14,102 nucleotides of DNA from Oscillospiraceae bacterium (GTDB taxonomy: Bacteria; Bacillota; Clostridia; Oscillospirales; Ruminococcaceae). Positions 6,313 to 13,137 of this stretch are shown here, piece by piece. Numbering within the stretch: position 1 is the first letter of the stretch; each line of letters starts with the position of its first letter. A program made the position numbers and the translations under genes. The notes under the pieces are model-generated. The model had not been told where the DNA came from, ran no database searches, and saw only the letters and a program-made list of their open reading frames with translations. The stretch is from positions 1 through 14,102 of the forward strand of contig JAEDLR010000054.1 of assembly GCA_016295145.1 (NCBI GenBank). Direction: 5' to 3'.

Positions 6313-7557
6313 ATGCAAGTTCGAACGCGACGAAACCGCATCGCGATTCTGGTTGCAGCTGTGATGGCCTTCACCGCAACAGGTGTTGCCCACACTGACC
6401 GGAATGCTTTGTATGGCTCGCCCGCTGTCGATGTAGTCTACGCAGCGACAACCACGATGAACGGAACCGATTCCGGCGCACACGCTGTTTTGGGGTCCTC
6501 ACCGCTGATTGCAGGCAATGCCGCAGAAGACTCTGCCGCTGCAAACGATTACAACGTAACCAATTGGTGGAAAGCTGACATCTCTGAGTATGACCAGAGT
6601 CTTTCCCTCATCAGCTACGAGACAGCCTCGGCTGAGCAGGACCCGCTTTTGACGACAACTGCAGTGACAACAACTACCACCGAAACCACAGCAACCACCG
6701 TTATCAGTACCTATCCTGAACCGGCACTCACTGCCGCTTCTACCATTCAGGCTATGCCCGATACCGTCGTCTTTTATTCTTCGGGCTACGGTCACGGCGT
6801 AGGCATGAGCCAGAACGGCGCAAATTTCTACGCCAGATATGACGGTTGGAACTATCAACAGATCTTGGCACACTACTATCCCGGCACTACGCTGGTGAAT
6901 ACCGGTGTGACAGAAGATACACAAATCACGATCGGCAATTGTACGGGCGATATCGTCTCCGTCATTGCACAGATCGTAAACCGCGAGATGGGCCCCAGCA
7001 TGGCACCCGAAGCCCTCAAGGCACAGGCGATCGCCATCTACAGCTTCTATCTCTACCATGGTCATGGCTCCGGTCTGCGGGGCAAGGCAAATCCCAGCCA
7101 GAACATCATCGATGCCGTGCGCTCGGTACTGGGTACTGCGGTGTATTACAATAACGCACCTGCAGATACGATGTTCTACGCTTCCAGCGGCGGCGCGACC
7201 GCATCTTGTAAGGATATCTTCTTTATAGATGTCCCCTACCTCGTAAGCGTCCCCGTGAAGCATGACGAAACCTGCGACCCCTACTACAATGAAGCGACTG
7301 TATTTTCCACCGCAAAGCTGAAAAGACTGCTGGAATCCGCATACAACGTTGACCTCAAGGGCAACCCCTATGACTGGATGCAGATCACTTACGGCGATGG
7401 CGGTTATGTCGCAAGCGTTGTCATTGGCGGAACCGTTACCGTAAAGGGCAATTCCCTGCGCGAGGTACTCGGCCTCCGCTCCCCCAAATTTGAGTTCGTA
7501 TATCAGCCGCAAGTTACTTCTACAACTGCTGAAACTACAACGAACGCTGTTGCCTGA
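6313..7557 (+). CDS. Secreted SpoIID/LytB-domain protein with circularly permuted motif order
   Basis: 414 residues, with GGAGAG 6 nt before the ATG. A basic n-region and hydrophobic stretch (9-26) form a signal peptide or anchor. A low-complexity region with a Thr-rich linker (about 113-130) leads to the catalytic domain (about 150-396), and a short Thr-rich tail follows (402-410). SpoIID-family proteins are lytic transglycosylases that open denuded glycan strands during engulfment, and related proteins act in vegetative cell-wall work. Family motifs are all present: GYGHGVGMSQNGA (158-170) with QQILAHYYPG (182-191); NREMGP with Glu225 as the likely catalytic residue; EALKAQAIAI (233-242); ASSGG (290-294); and LREVLGLRSPKFEF (382-395). 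In ordinary SpoIID the GHGVGMSQ block is the last motif; here it comes first, so the domain looks circularly permuted. A terminator follows. Confidence 0.82.
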   Translation: MQVRTRRNRIAILVAAVMAFTATGVAHTDRNALYGSPAVDVVYAATTTMNGTDSGAHAVLGSSPLIAGNAAEDSAAANDYNVTNWWKADISEYDQSLSLISYETASAEQDPLLTTTAVTTTTTETTATTVISTYPEPALTAASTIQAMPDTVVFYSSGYGHGVGMSQNGANFYARYDGWNYQQILAHYYPGTTLVNTGVTEDTQITIGNCTGDIVSVIAQIVNREMGPSMAPEALKAQAIAIYSFYLYHGHGSGLRGKANPSQNIIDAVRSVLGTAVYYNNAPADTMFYASSGGATASCKDIFFIDVPYLVSVPVKHDETCDPYYNEATVFSTAKLKRLLESAYNVDLKGNPYDWMQITYGDGGYVASVVIGGTVTVKGNSLREVLGLRSPKFEFVYQPQVTSTTAETTTNAVA

Positions 7558-7590
7558 ACGATTTCGGGCACAGTACCTTGAATAGAGATC

Positions 7591-7619
7591 AGACGGTTGG
7601 TTTTTACTGACCGTCTTTT
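7591..7619 (+). terminator. Intrinsic terminator after the SpoIID-like gene
   Basis: AGACGGT (7591-7597) pairs with ACCGTCT (7610-7616) around a 12-nt loop, followed by a short T-rich tail (TTTTCTGTTCT from 7616). It closes the operon that starts with the desulfurase. The T-tract is modest, so some read-through into the hydrolase gene is possible. Confidence 0.75.
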
Positions 7620-7672
7620 CTGTTCTATCCCACATTTGTATCACTTTATCACTCCGTGAAAGGAACATTGAC

Positions 7673-8986
7673 ATGATCCCTCGCCTGATACTCACCCTGC
7701 TGTTCTTCTGCGGCGCAAACTGCTTTTATTGGATCTGGCAGAATCCAATACTGCTGGCAGCCGCCCTGCCTGCTTTGGCGATACCCAATCTGGCGGCTGG
7801 CTTCTTCCGCAAAAAGATCCCCACTAAACGCCTGAAATGCTGCAATCACGGGCTGGAAAGCCTGTATATTTTCACGGTATCCGCCGTATTGTCGATCATC
7901 ACGCAACTGGCACTGCTAACACAGATCAGCACCATTGGTTGGAAGCTGTGGGCACTCAGCACGGTGTGGGCATTCGTCGCCAACGCCATCCTGTTCTGGA
8001 ACGGCATCCTTTTTGTGTACTGTACCTCTACACAACTGGGATTGAAGCACCGTGTGATCGGCATCATCTGCGGGCCCATCCCCATTGTTCACCTGTTTGC
8101 ATTACATCATATCATCCGGATTGTGCGCAGAGAATTGCGGACAGAAACCGAAAAAGCCGCCCTGAATCAATCCCGGCAGCATTTGCAGATCTGCAAGACA
8201 AAATATCCCATTTTAATGGTTCACGGCGTATTCTTTCGCGATAACAAGGCGTTCAATTACTGGGGCAGAGTGCCAAGCCAGCTTGAGGAAAATGGTGCGA
8301 CAATCTACTACGGTGAGCATCAGTCGGCGCTCTCCATCGCTGCCAGTGCCGAGGAACTGGCAGCGCGCATTCGTGGAATCATTGAAAAAGAAGGCTGCGG
8401 GAAGGTCAACATCATCGCACACTCCAAGGGCGGGCTGGATTGCCGCTATGCCATCGCCCACTGCGGTATTGCCCCCTATGTGGCTTCTCTGACGACCATC
8501 AACACGCCCCATCAGGGCTGCGGCTTTGCAGAATACCTACTGGAAAAAGTCCCCCAGAGCGTCCGTGACCGCCTTGCAGAGACATATAACCACGCCGCAG
8601 CCGTTATGGGTGATACCTCACCGGATTTCATGGCTGCCGTGCAAGATCTGACTGCGGCACGCTGCCAGAAAACCATGTGCGATCTGTATTTGCCTGAGCA
8701 TATTTACACGCAGAGCGTCGGCTCCGTGCTCAAAGGCTCCACAAGCGGCAAATTTCCGCTGAATTTCTCACAACCGTTGGTCAAGTATTTCGATGGTCCC
8801 AATGACGGTCTGGTGGCAGCAACTTCATTCCGCTGGGGCGAGGATTATCAAATGATCGTCCCGAAAGGCAATCGTGGAATCTCCCATGGCGATATGATTG
8901 ACCTCAACCGCGAAGATATCGAGGGCTTTGATGTTCGCGAGTTCTATGTGCAGTTGGTCAGTAAGCTCCGCGAAAAAGGGCTGTGA
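7673..8986 (+). CDS. Membrane-anchored alpha/beta-hydrolase, lipase-like
   Basis: 437 residues; AAAGGA lies 8 nt before the ATG. The N-terminal 150 residues hold about five hydrophobic segments (roughly 4-23, 25-43, 65-85, 92-117, 127-149), so the protein is an integral membrane protein. The C-terminal half (about 178-437) is an alpha/beta-hydrolase. Its marks are the YPILMVHG oxyanion strand (178-185), the nucleophile elbow AHSKGG with Ser251, a likely acid Asp378 in GPNDGLV, and a likely base His405 in ISHGDMID. These match bacterial triacylglycerol-lipase/esterase relatives; the true substrate (lipid, acyl chain or envelope ester) cannot be read from sequence. Which side of the membrane the hydrolase faces depends on whether the segment count is odd, which I cannot settle. 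It stands between two terminators and its promoter is not obvious. Confidence 0.8.
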   Translation: MIPRLILTLLFFCGANCFYWIWQNPILLAAALPALAIPNLAAGFFRKKIPTKRLKCCNHGLESLYIFTVSAVLSIITQLALLTQISTIGWKLWALSTVWAFVANAILFWNGILFVYCTSTQLGLKHRVIGIICGPIPIVHLFALHHIIRIVRRELRTETEKAALNQSRQHLQICKTKYPILMVHGVFFRDNKAFNYWGRVPSQLEENGATIYYGEHQSALSIAASAEELAARIRGIIEKEGCGKVNIIAHSKGGLDCRYAIAHCGIAPYVASLTTINTPHQGCGFAEYLLEKVPQSVRDRLAETYNHAAAVMGDTSPDFMAAVQDLTAARCQKTMCDLYLPEHIYTQSVGSVLKGSTSGKFPLNFSQPLVKYFDGPNDGLVAATSFRWGEDYQMIVPKGNRGISHGDMIDLNREDIEGFDVREFYVQLVSKLREKGL

Positions 8987-9055
8987 AACTAACCCCCTGG
9001 GATTCCTAAGGCTTGTCAAACAGTCTCCGACGGTGCGTTTCTTCATTAATCAAAC

Positions 9056-9096
9056 AAAGCGGTATGCCCTCGTGCTGAGGACATACCGCTTTTTCT
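9056..9096 (+). terminator. Strong intrinsic terminator after the lipase-like gene
   Basis: AAAGCGGTATG (9056-9066) pairs with CATACCGCTTT (9082-9092), an 11-bp stem. Inside it, CCTC (9068-9071) pairs with GAGG (9077-9080). A TTTTTCT tail follows. It ends the rightward transcription units ahead of the convergent phosphofructokinase gene. Confidence 0.88.
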
Positions 9097-9120
9097 AGTG
9101 GGTGCCATGATACAGGCAAA

Positions 9121-9153
9121 AGAATCCCCCTGACGAAGTACATCGACAGGGGG
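9121..9153 (-). terminator. Intrinsic terminator of the phosphofructokinase gene
   Basis: CCCCCTG (9126-9132) pairs with CAGGGGG (9147-9153), and after an A-A mismatch CGA pairs with TCG. On the minus strand the stem is followed by ATTCTTTT. It lies 14 bp beyond the stop codon of the leftward gene. Confidence 0.75.
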
Positions 9154-9167
9154 TAGAAGGAAAGAGG

Positions 9168-10409
9168 TTACCAGCAAAGATTAGAGGCAAAACGAAAATG
9201 CACGGGCATTCCGTTTCGCATGGTGGGCAATACCTCACCTTGAATCAGCGGCAGAAAATACTCCACCGCCTCATCGGTGACATCGTTCCCCTCCTCATTG
9301 ATCCATGTAGCAGGGAAAGTACGTGTCACATTGGCAGCCGATGCTGCCGCAATATGAGAACAGGTCACGCGATATTGCGGGGAACCTGCATCACGCTGTA
9401 GGGTTACCATGCAGCCGCTTTTGCCTTCCATCGCAAGCTCAACGGCATATCTGCCAGCCGCCTCAGCTTCATCCAGATCCGTAGCAGAGGCGAGATGCGC
9501 AGCACAACGCTGCATGACATTCAGTTCGATGGAGCGCACCTTGCAGCCAATCTCCTGACGCACAAGTTGCTCCAAATGCTTGCCGATGCCGGAGAGATAC
9601 GCATGACCGAAGGCATCACTTGCCCCCGAACGGTAGGACTCAGACTGCGGCATCACAATGCCCTCCGAAACGGCACATATCACGGAACGATGGCTTTCCA
9701 TCTTCCTCTGGACATCATGAATAAACTGCACAGTTGAAAATTCATGCTCCGGCAGATAGATCAGGTGGGGTGCCTCCTCGCCGTTGGCACGCAGCAGACA
9801 AGTGGAAGCAGTCAGCCAACCGGCATCTCTGCCCATGATCTCGCAAATGGTGACGGACGGCACACGGTACACGGACGAATCACGCACGACCTCCTGCATG
9901 GTCATCGCCACATATTTTGCTGCAGAGCCGAACCCAGGGGTATGGTCAGTGCCGATCAGATCGTTATCAATGGTTTTCGGCACACCGATGATACGGATAT
10001 CGCTCCCCTGCTGTGCAATCCACGCAGAGAGCTTTGCCACTGTATCCATCGAATCATTACCGCCGATGTAAAAGAGCACATCAATGGCGTGTTTTTGCAA
10101 CACACGAAAGATTTTCCCGTAAAGCGAATCGTCTTGTTCCGCAACGGGCAAGCGAAAACGGCATGAACCAAGAGCCGTCGATGGCGTCTTGCGCAGCAAA
10201 TCCACCGCTTCCTCCGAGGTCAATACCTGTGACAAATCGACAAACCGTTCATCCATCAAGCCCTGAATACCGTTATGTACACCAAGCACTGAGATCGGTG
10301 TGTGGTTATGCACTTTATTGCTCATTTCGGTAGCAGCTTTGTATATGCCTACCAATGATGCGTTGATGGCACATGTCGGGCCACCGGATTGGGCAACGGC
10401 AAATCTCAT
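9168..10409 (-). CDS. pfp: Pyrophosphate-dependent 6-phosphofructokinase
   Basis: 413 residues, cytoplasmic. It interconverts fructose 6-phosphate and fructose 1,6-bisphosphate, using pyrophosphate as phosphoryl donor, in glycolysis. The glycine-rich start AVAQSGGPTCAINASL (4-19) contacts the donor. GGND (116-119) has Asp where ATP enzymes have Gly, and PKTIDND (144-150) has Lys145 where ATP enzymes have Gly; these two changes are the classical signature of PPi use. MGR (192-194) binds the sugar phosphate. The ATG at 10409 has an AGGAG site about 11 nt upstream and is preceded by a strong promoter at 10478-10506. It is a single-gene unit with its own terminator at 9121-9153, convergent with the lipase-like gene. 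PPi preference is inferred from the two residues and is not tested. Confidence 0.92.
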   Translation of the reverse strand: MRFAVAQSGGPTCAINASLVGIYKAATEMSNKVHNHTPISVLGVHNGIQGLMDERFVDLSQVLTSEEAVDLLRKTPSTALGSCRFRLPVAEQDDSLYGKIFRVLQKHAIDVLFYIGGNDSMDTVAKLSAWIAQQGSDIRIIGVPKTIDNDLIGTDHTPGFGSAAKYVAMTMQEVVRDSSVYRVPSVTICEIMGRDAGWLTASTCLLRANGEEAPHLIYLPEHEFSTVQFIHDVQRKMESHRSVICAVSEGIVMPQSESYRSGASDAFGHAYLSGIGKHLEQLVRQEIGCKVRSIELNVMQRCAAHLASATDLDEAEAAGRYAVELAMEGKSGCMVTLQRDAGSPQYRVTCSHIAAASAANVTRTFPATWINEEGNDVTDEAVEYFLPLIQGEVLPTMRNGMPVHFRFASNLCW

Positions 10410-10477
10410 GCAGCGTGAGGCTCCTCTCAGGATATTGAAAAATCATTGCATTTATGCGCTGTCTTATCACAAGATAT

Positions 10478-10506
10478 AGTATACTCCATTTGTTGTAAAA
10501 AGTCAA
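10478..10506 (-). promoter_or_regulatory. Sigma-A promoter of the phosphofructokinase gene
   Basis: The minus strand reads TTGACT (10506-10501), a 17-nt spacer, and TATACT (10483-10478). The spacer carries a TTTTTACAACAAA stretch. Transcription should start near 10471, leaving a leader of about 62 nt before the ATG. Confidence 0.85.
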
Positions 10507-10639
10507 TAGGGCATAGCAGATTTCGTCGCTTTTCACAATACCGCCAACAGCAGCACAATTTTACATATCAAAACGCACCTGTTTTTGGTATAAAATTGCG
10601 CCTTTGGCAATAGAATTATGATGTATCGTGCCGCAGTGC

Positions 10640-10781
10640 AGAATATGTTATATTTGCTGGGTTTACGGTAACCCTCCCGCATCCGGAAACGCTCTTTTCG
10701 AGGAGGCAAGCATTGTGTACCCTATCGGCTTCCTCCTGCCATCTGAGAAACTTGGAATCCATAGGTCAAATATGCAATGAT
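10640..10781 (-). ncRNA. Candidate structured RNA transcribed leftward (6S-like layout, class not established)
   Basis: It starts about 7 nt after the -10 box TATAGT at 10788-10793. In the minus-strand RNA, ATATTTG (10773-10767) near the 5' end pairs with CAAATAT (10656-10650) far downstream, closing the molecule. Inside lies a 10-bp stem with one bulge, AGGAGGAAGC (10737-10728) with GCTTGCCTCCT (10711-10701), and on the 3' side a small GGGTT/AACCC hairpin (10674-10659). A closing stem, a wide bubble with a small 3'-side hairpin, and a terminal stem is the general shape of 6S RNA. The closing stem is short and I cannot match conserved 6S sequence, so the class remains open. The 3' end is uncertain and may lie near 10590. 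It could also be a leader feeding into the phosphofructokinase gene. Confidence 0.35.
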
Positions 10782-10787
10782 TTTAGC

Positions 10788-10816
10788 ACTATACTTCATT
10801 GATTGTTTGAGCGCAA
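10788..10816 (-). promoter_or_regulatory. Leftward promoter, overlapping a divergent one
   Basis: The minus strand reads TTGCGC (10816-10811), a 17-nt spacer and TATAGT (10793-10788). It is a fair sigma-A match. Its -35 box lies within the spacer of the rightward promoter at 10799-10827, so the two cannot be occupied at once. Confidence 0.5.
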
Positions 10817-10827
10817 TCCTGTATAAT
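10799..10827 (+). promoter_or_regulatory. Rightward promoter of a candidate small RNA
   Basis: TTGATT (10799-10804), a 17-nt spacer and a perfect TATAAT (10822-10827). Transcription should begin near 10834 and run toward the terminator at 10976-11001. No protein gene lies on that strand, which supports an RNA product. Confidence 0.7.
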
Positions 10828-10833
10828 AAGAAC

Positions 10834-11001
10834 AGGTTCAGGGCACTGTTCCCTAGCGGTGCCAGGGGCCTATCATTTCATGAAAGCCGCTGTTGCTTTG
10901 CAACCGTGTGATTTCATAATCATCTCCATTGCATATGGAGCCCCCCTTTTCAATTCTTTCATTATATTTGATTCATGGCTGCCTTTGCAGCCACTTTTTT
11001 T
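10834..11001 (+). ncRNA. Candidate small RNA of about 168 nt, own promoter and terminator
   Basis: It is framed by the promoter at 10799-10827 and the terminator at 10976-11001. Predicted parts are GGCACTG/CGGTGCC with an 8-nt loop (about 10842-10863); a GGGGC/GCCCC pairing between about 10864 and 10945; an ATGAAA/TTTCAT stem enclosing GTTGC-TTT-GCAAC (about 10879-10917); and CTCCAT/ATGGAG (about 10924-10940). It has no usable open frame with a ribosome binding site. I do not recognise the family: the conserved hairpin of SRP RNA and the tRNA-like ends of tmRNA are absent. Confidence 0.45.
10976..11001 (+). terminator. Intrinsic terminator of the rightward small RNA
   Basis: TGGCTGC (10976-10982) pairs with GCAGCCA (10987-10993) around a 4-nt loop, followed by C and seven Ts (10995-11001). 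It lies on the plus strand where no protein gene ends, which supports an independent RNA. Confidence 0.8.
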
Positions 11002-11030
11002 GCCTTTTTGGGTTTTCATCTCATGCAGAC

Positions 11031-11062
11031 AAAAAAACCGGCATCCAGAGCGGATGCCGGTT
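11031..11062 (-). terminator. Terminator of the ribosomal protein cluster, after rplQ
   Basis: AACCGGCATCC (11036-11046) and GGATGCCGGTT (11052-11062) form a perfect 11-bp stem with a 5-nt loop. On the minus strand it is followed by a T-run ending at 11031. It lies 12 bp past the rplQ stop. Confidence 0.92.
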
Positions 11063-11074
11063 CTGATTTCTCGA

Positions 11075-11437
11075 TTAAACGAGTTGAATGATCGCCATCT
11101 CAGCAGCATCGCCGCGACGAGGACCGACCTTAACCAGTCGGGTGTAACCGCCGTTGCGCTCTGCATAACGAGGAGCGATCTCGTCGAAGAGCTTCTTAGC
11201 GACGCTCTCCTTGGTGACATAAGCAAATACCTGACGCTTGCAGTGCAGATCGGCAGCGGCGTCATTACCCTGTACAGCCTTGCCAAGGGTAATCATCTTT
11301 TCAGCCATTGCACGAACTTCCTTTGCTCTGGTCACAGTTGTTTCGATCTGGCCGTTCTCCAGCAGATATGTTACCATACCGCGGAGCATTGCCTTTCTGT
11401 GATCGGATGTTCTGCCGAGCTTTCTGGAACCCGCCAT
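11075..11437 (-). CDS. rplQ: 50S ribosomal protein L17
   Basis: 120 residues, the usual length for the short bacterial L17. The N-terminus MAGSRKLGRTSDHRKAMLRG is the conserved rRNA-binding start, and the C-terminus (YTRLVKVGPRRGDAAEMAII) is typical. L17 binds 23S rRNA near the peptide exit region of the large subunit. AAAGGAG lies 9 nt before the ATG. It is the last gene of the cluster, 55 bp after rpoA, and a strong terminator follows. Confidence 0.98.
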   Translation of the reverse strand: MAGSRKLGRTSDHRKAMLRGMVTYLLENGQIETTVTRAKEVRAMAEKMITLGKAVQGNDAAADLHCKRQVFAYVTKESVAKKLFDEIAPRYAERNGGYTRLVKVGPRRGDAAEMAIIQLV

Positions 11438-11492
11438 TGTTGTTCACTCCTTTGTAATTCTTCAGTTGCCGCACTGCGGCACCGAAACGGGA

Positions 11493-12449
11493 TTAGTCAT
11501 TTTCATCCGAGCTGAGGTCAAAACCCAGAGATCTGAGCTTCTCCTTCACCTCATCAAAAGACTTCTTGCCGAGGTTTCTGACCTTCATCATCTCGTCCTC
11601 CGATTTGCTGATCAAATCTTCAACGGTGTTGATGCCGGCGCGCTTCAAGCAGTTGAAGGAACGCACCGACAGGTCAAGCTCCTCAATGGTCATCTCAAGG
11701 ATTTTCTCCTTGCCGCCATCGTTCTTCTCAATGAGAACCGGTTCAATGCCCGACTCCTCGGAAAGTTCCACAAAGAGCCGGAGATGCTCGTTGAGGAGAT
11801 TGGCCGCCTGGGACAGTGCCTCCTTTGCGGAGATGGTGCCGTCAGTCCAGACCTCAATCGTGAGCTTATCATAGTCAGTCACCTGACCGAGACGAGTGTC
11901 CTCAACCTTGTAATTCACCTTCAAAACAGGTGTGTAGATGCTATCCACAGCGATCACATCAACGGGCATATTCTCCATGAGCGTCTTGTTGCGCTCAGCA
12001 GAAACATAGCCTCTGCCTCTGTCAATGGTGATGGTCATCTCAAGCTTGGCACCCTTGCCTAGCGTAGCAATGTGCATACCGGGGTTGAGAATATCCACTT
12101 CGGAATCTGCTGTGATGTCTCCGGCGGTCACTTCGCACTCGCCCTGGGCGTCAATGTAGATGTTTTTGGGGCCGTCGCACTTCAGCTTCGCGGTAAGACC
12201 CTTGATGGCGAGAATAATCTCGGTCACATCTTCCTTCACACCTGGAACGGTTGTCAGCTCGTGATGCACGCCTTCGATTTTGACGGCGTTGACTGCCACA
12301 CCGGGCAGCGAGGAGAGCAGAACGCGTCTGAGGCTGTTACCCAGCGTGATGCCATAGCCACGCTCCAGCGGGGAAAGCACAAACTTTCCGTATCTGCCAT
12401 CGGATTTCAGCTCAACGGTTTCGATTTCGGGCTTCTCGATCTTCAGCAT
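11493..12449 (-). CDS. rpoA: RNA polymerase subunit alpha
   Basis: 318 residues. The N-terminal domain (about 1-232) dimerises and nucleates assembly of the core enzyme; it includes LERGYGITLGNSLRRVLLSS (28-47). A flexible linker (about 233-251) joins it to the C-terminal domain (about 252-312), which binds UP elements and activators. That domain carries LSVRSFNCLKRAGI, where Arg263 matches the DNA-contacting Arg265 of E. coli, and the RNLGKKSFDEVK helix-hairpin-helix (291-302). An in-frame ATG seven codons upstream exists, but GGAGGG sits just before the ATG at 12449 and homology begins there. Its UP-element-binding domain fits the A-tracts seen upstream of the tRNA promoter. Confidence 0.98.
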   Translation of the reverse strand: MLKIEKPEIETVELKSDGRYGKFVLSPLERGYGITLGNSLRRVLLSSLPGVAVNAVKIEGVHHELTTVPGVKEDVTEIILAIKGLTAKLKCDGPKNIYIDAQGECEVTAGDITADSEVDILNPGMHIATLGKGAKLEMTITIDRGRGYVSAERNKTLMENMPVDVIAVDSIYTPVLKVNYKVEDTRLGQVTDYDKLTIEVWTDGTISAKEALSQAANLLNEHLRLFVELSEESGIEPVLIEKNDGGKEKILEMTIEELDLSVRSFNCLKRAGINTVEDLISKSEDEMMKVRNLGKKSFDEVKEKLRSLGFDLSSDEND

Positions 12450-12519
12450 GATTACCCTCCTATATCGCAATCAATGGTGTTGTTGTAGTGTTTGCCTGTA
12501 CCCTGCGCAACCTTACGGT

Positions 12520-13116
12520 TTACTTGGAGTACAACTCAACGATCAGGTGGGTCTCTGCCTCGTAATCGATATCCTCTGGGGTTGCCAGTCGGGTTACGGT
12601 TGCAGAGAATGCCTCCTTGTCAGCAGTCAGCCAAAGCGGAACAGTTCTGCCCTGGGTCTGCTCAACGACTTCCTTGAACTTTGCACTGGATCTGCTCTTC
12701 TCGCACAGAGCCACAACATCACCAACAGAAACGCGGTAGGAAGGAATATCGACCTTCTTGCCGTTCACGGTGAAGTGACCGTGGCAGGTAAGCTGTCTTG
12801 CCTCGCGTCTGGTCAGAGCCAGGCCCATGCGATAAACTACATTGTCCAGTCTGGATTCCAGCAAGGTGATGAGGTTATCACCGGTCTTGCCCTCCATCTT
12901 GCTTGCCAGAACGAAGTACTTGCGGAAGGGCTTCTCCATCATGCCGTAGATGAACTTCAGCTTCTGCTTTTCCTTCAGCTGTGCGCCGTATTCGGAGACC
13001 TTCTTGCGGGCATTTGCCTTGGGGTTACGGTTAGATTCCTTTGCGATACCCATTACCATAGGGCTGATTCCCAGGTATCTGCATCTTTTGAGGATCGGAT
13101 CCTTATTTACTGCCAT
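12520..13116 (-). CDS. rpsD: 30S ribosomal protein S4 (zinc-free type)
   Basis: 198 residues. S4 binds 16S rRNA early in assembly of the small subunit and often represses its own operon. The S4 RNA-binding domain is seen around SRLDNVVYRMGLALTRREAR, followed by HGHFTVNGKKVDIPSY. The N-terminal region has a single Cys (KRCRYLG) instead of the four-Cys zinc knuckle of some Gram-positive S4 proteins, so it is the C-minus form, common in Clostridia. GGAGGTG precedes the ATG. The 21-bp gap to rpsK shows cotranscription. Confidence 0.98.
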   Translation of the reverse strand: MAVNKDPILKRCRYLGISPMVMGIAKESNRNPKANARKKVSEYGAQLKEKQKLKFIYGMMEKPFRKYFVLASKMEGKTGDNLITLLESRLDNVVYRMGLALTRREARQLTCHGHFTVNGKKVDIPSYRVSVGDVVALCEKSRSSAKFKEVVEQTQGRTVPLWLTADKEAFSATVTRLATPEDIDYEAETHLIVELYSK

Positions 13117-13137
13117 ATTCTCTCACACCTCCTGTGA

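Larger units (their letters stand above)
10507..11030. other. Gene-free interval holding two divergent structured-RNA candidates
   Basis: No open frame here has a ribosome binding site or a recognisable product. Frames running right into 11075 and beyond are antisense to rplQ. The interval instead contains two overlapping divergent promoters (10788-10827), a terminated rightward RNA candidate, and a block of long-range and local inverted repeats on its left side. A weak minus-strand hairpin (ATTGC/GCAAT, near 10594-10610, followed by TTTTA) could end the left RNA. Confidence 0.6.

Noticed and set aside
6499..7695. Minus-strand 398-codon frame opposite the SpoIID-like gene
   Set aside because: It is a shadow: the plus-strand frame has a signal peptide, ribosome binding site and family motifs, while this one has none and crosses a terminator.
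10834..11001. SRP RNA (4.5S/scRNA), because of a TAGCGGTGCC string
   Set aside because: The conserved GGAA/GNRA-capped SRP54-binding hairpin with its AGCAG side is missing.
10859..11515. Plus-strand 218-codon frame antisense to rplQ
   Set aside because: It crosses two terminators and the conserved rplQ gene; the frame is open only because of constraints from the gene on the other strand.
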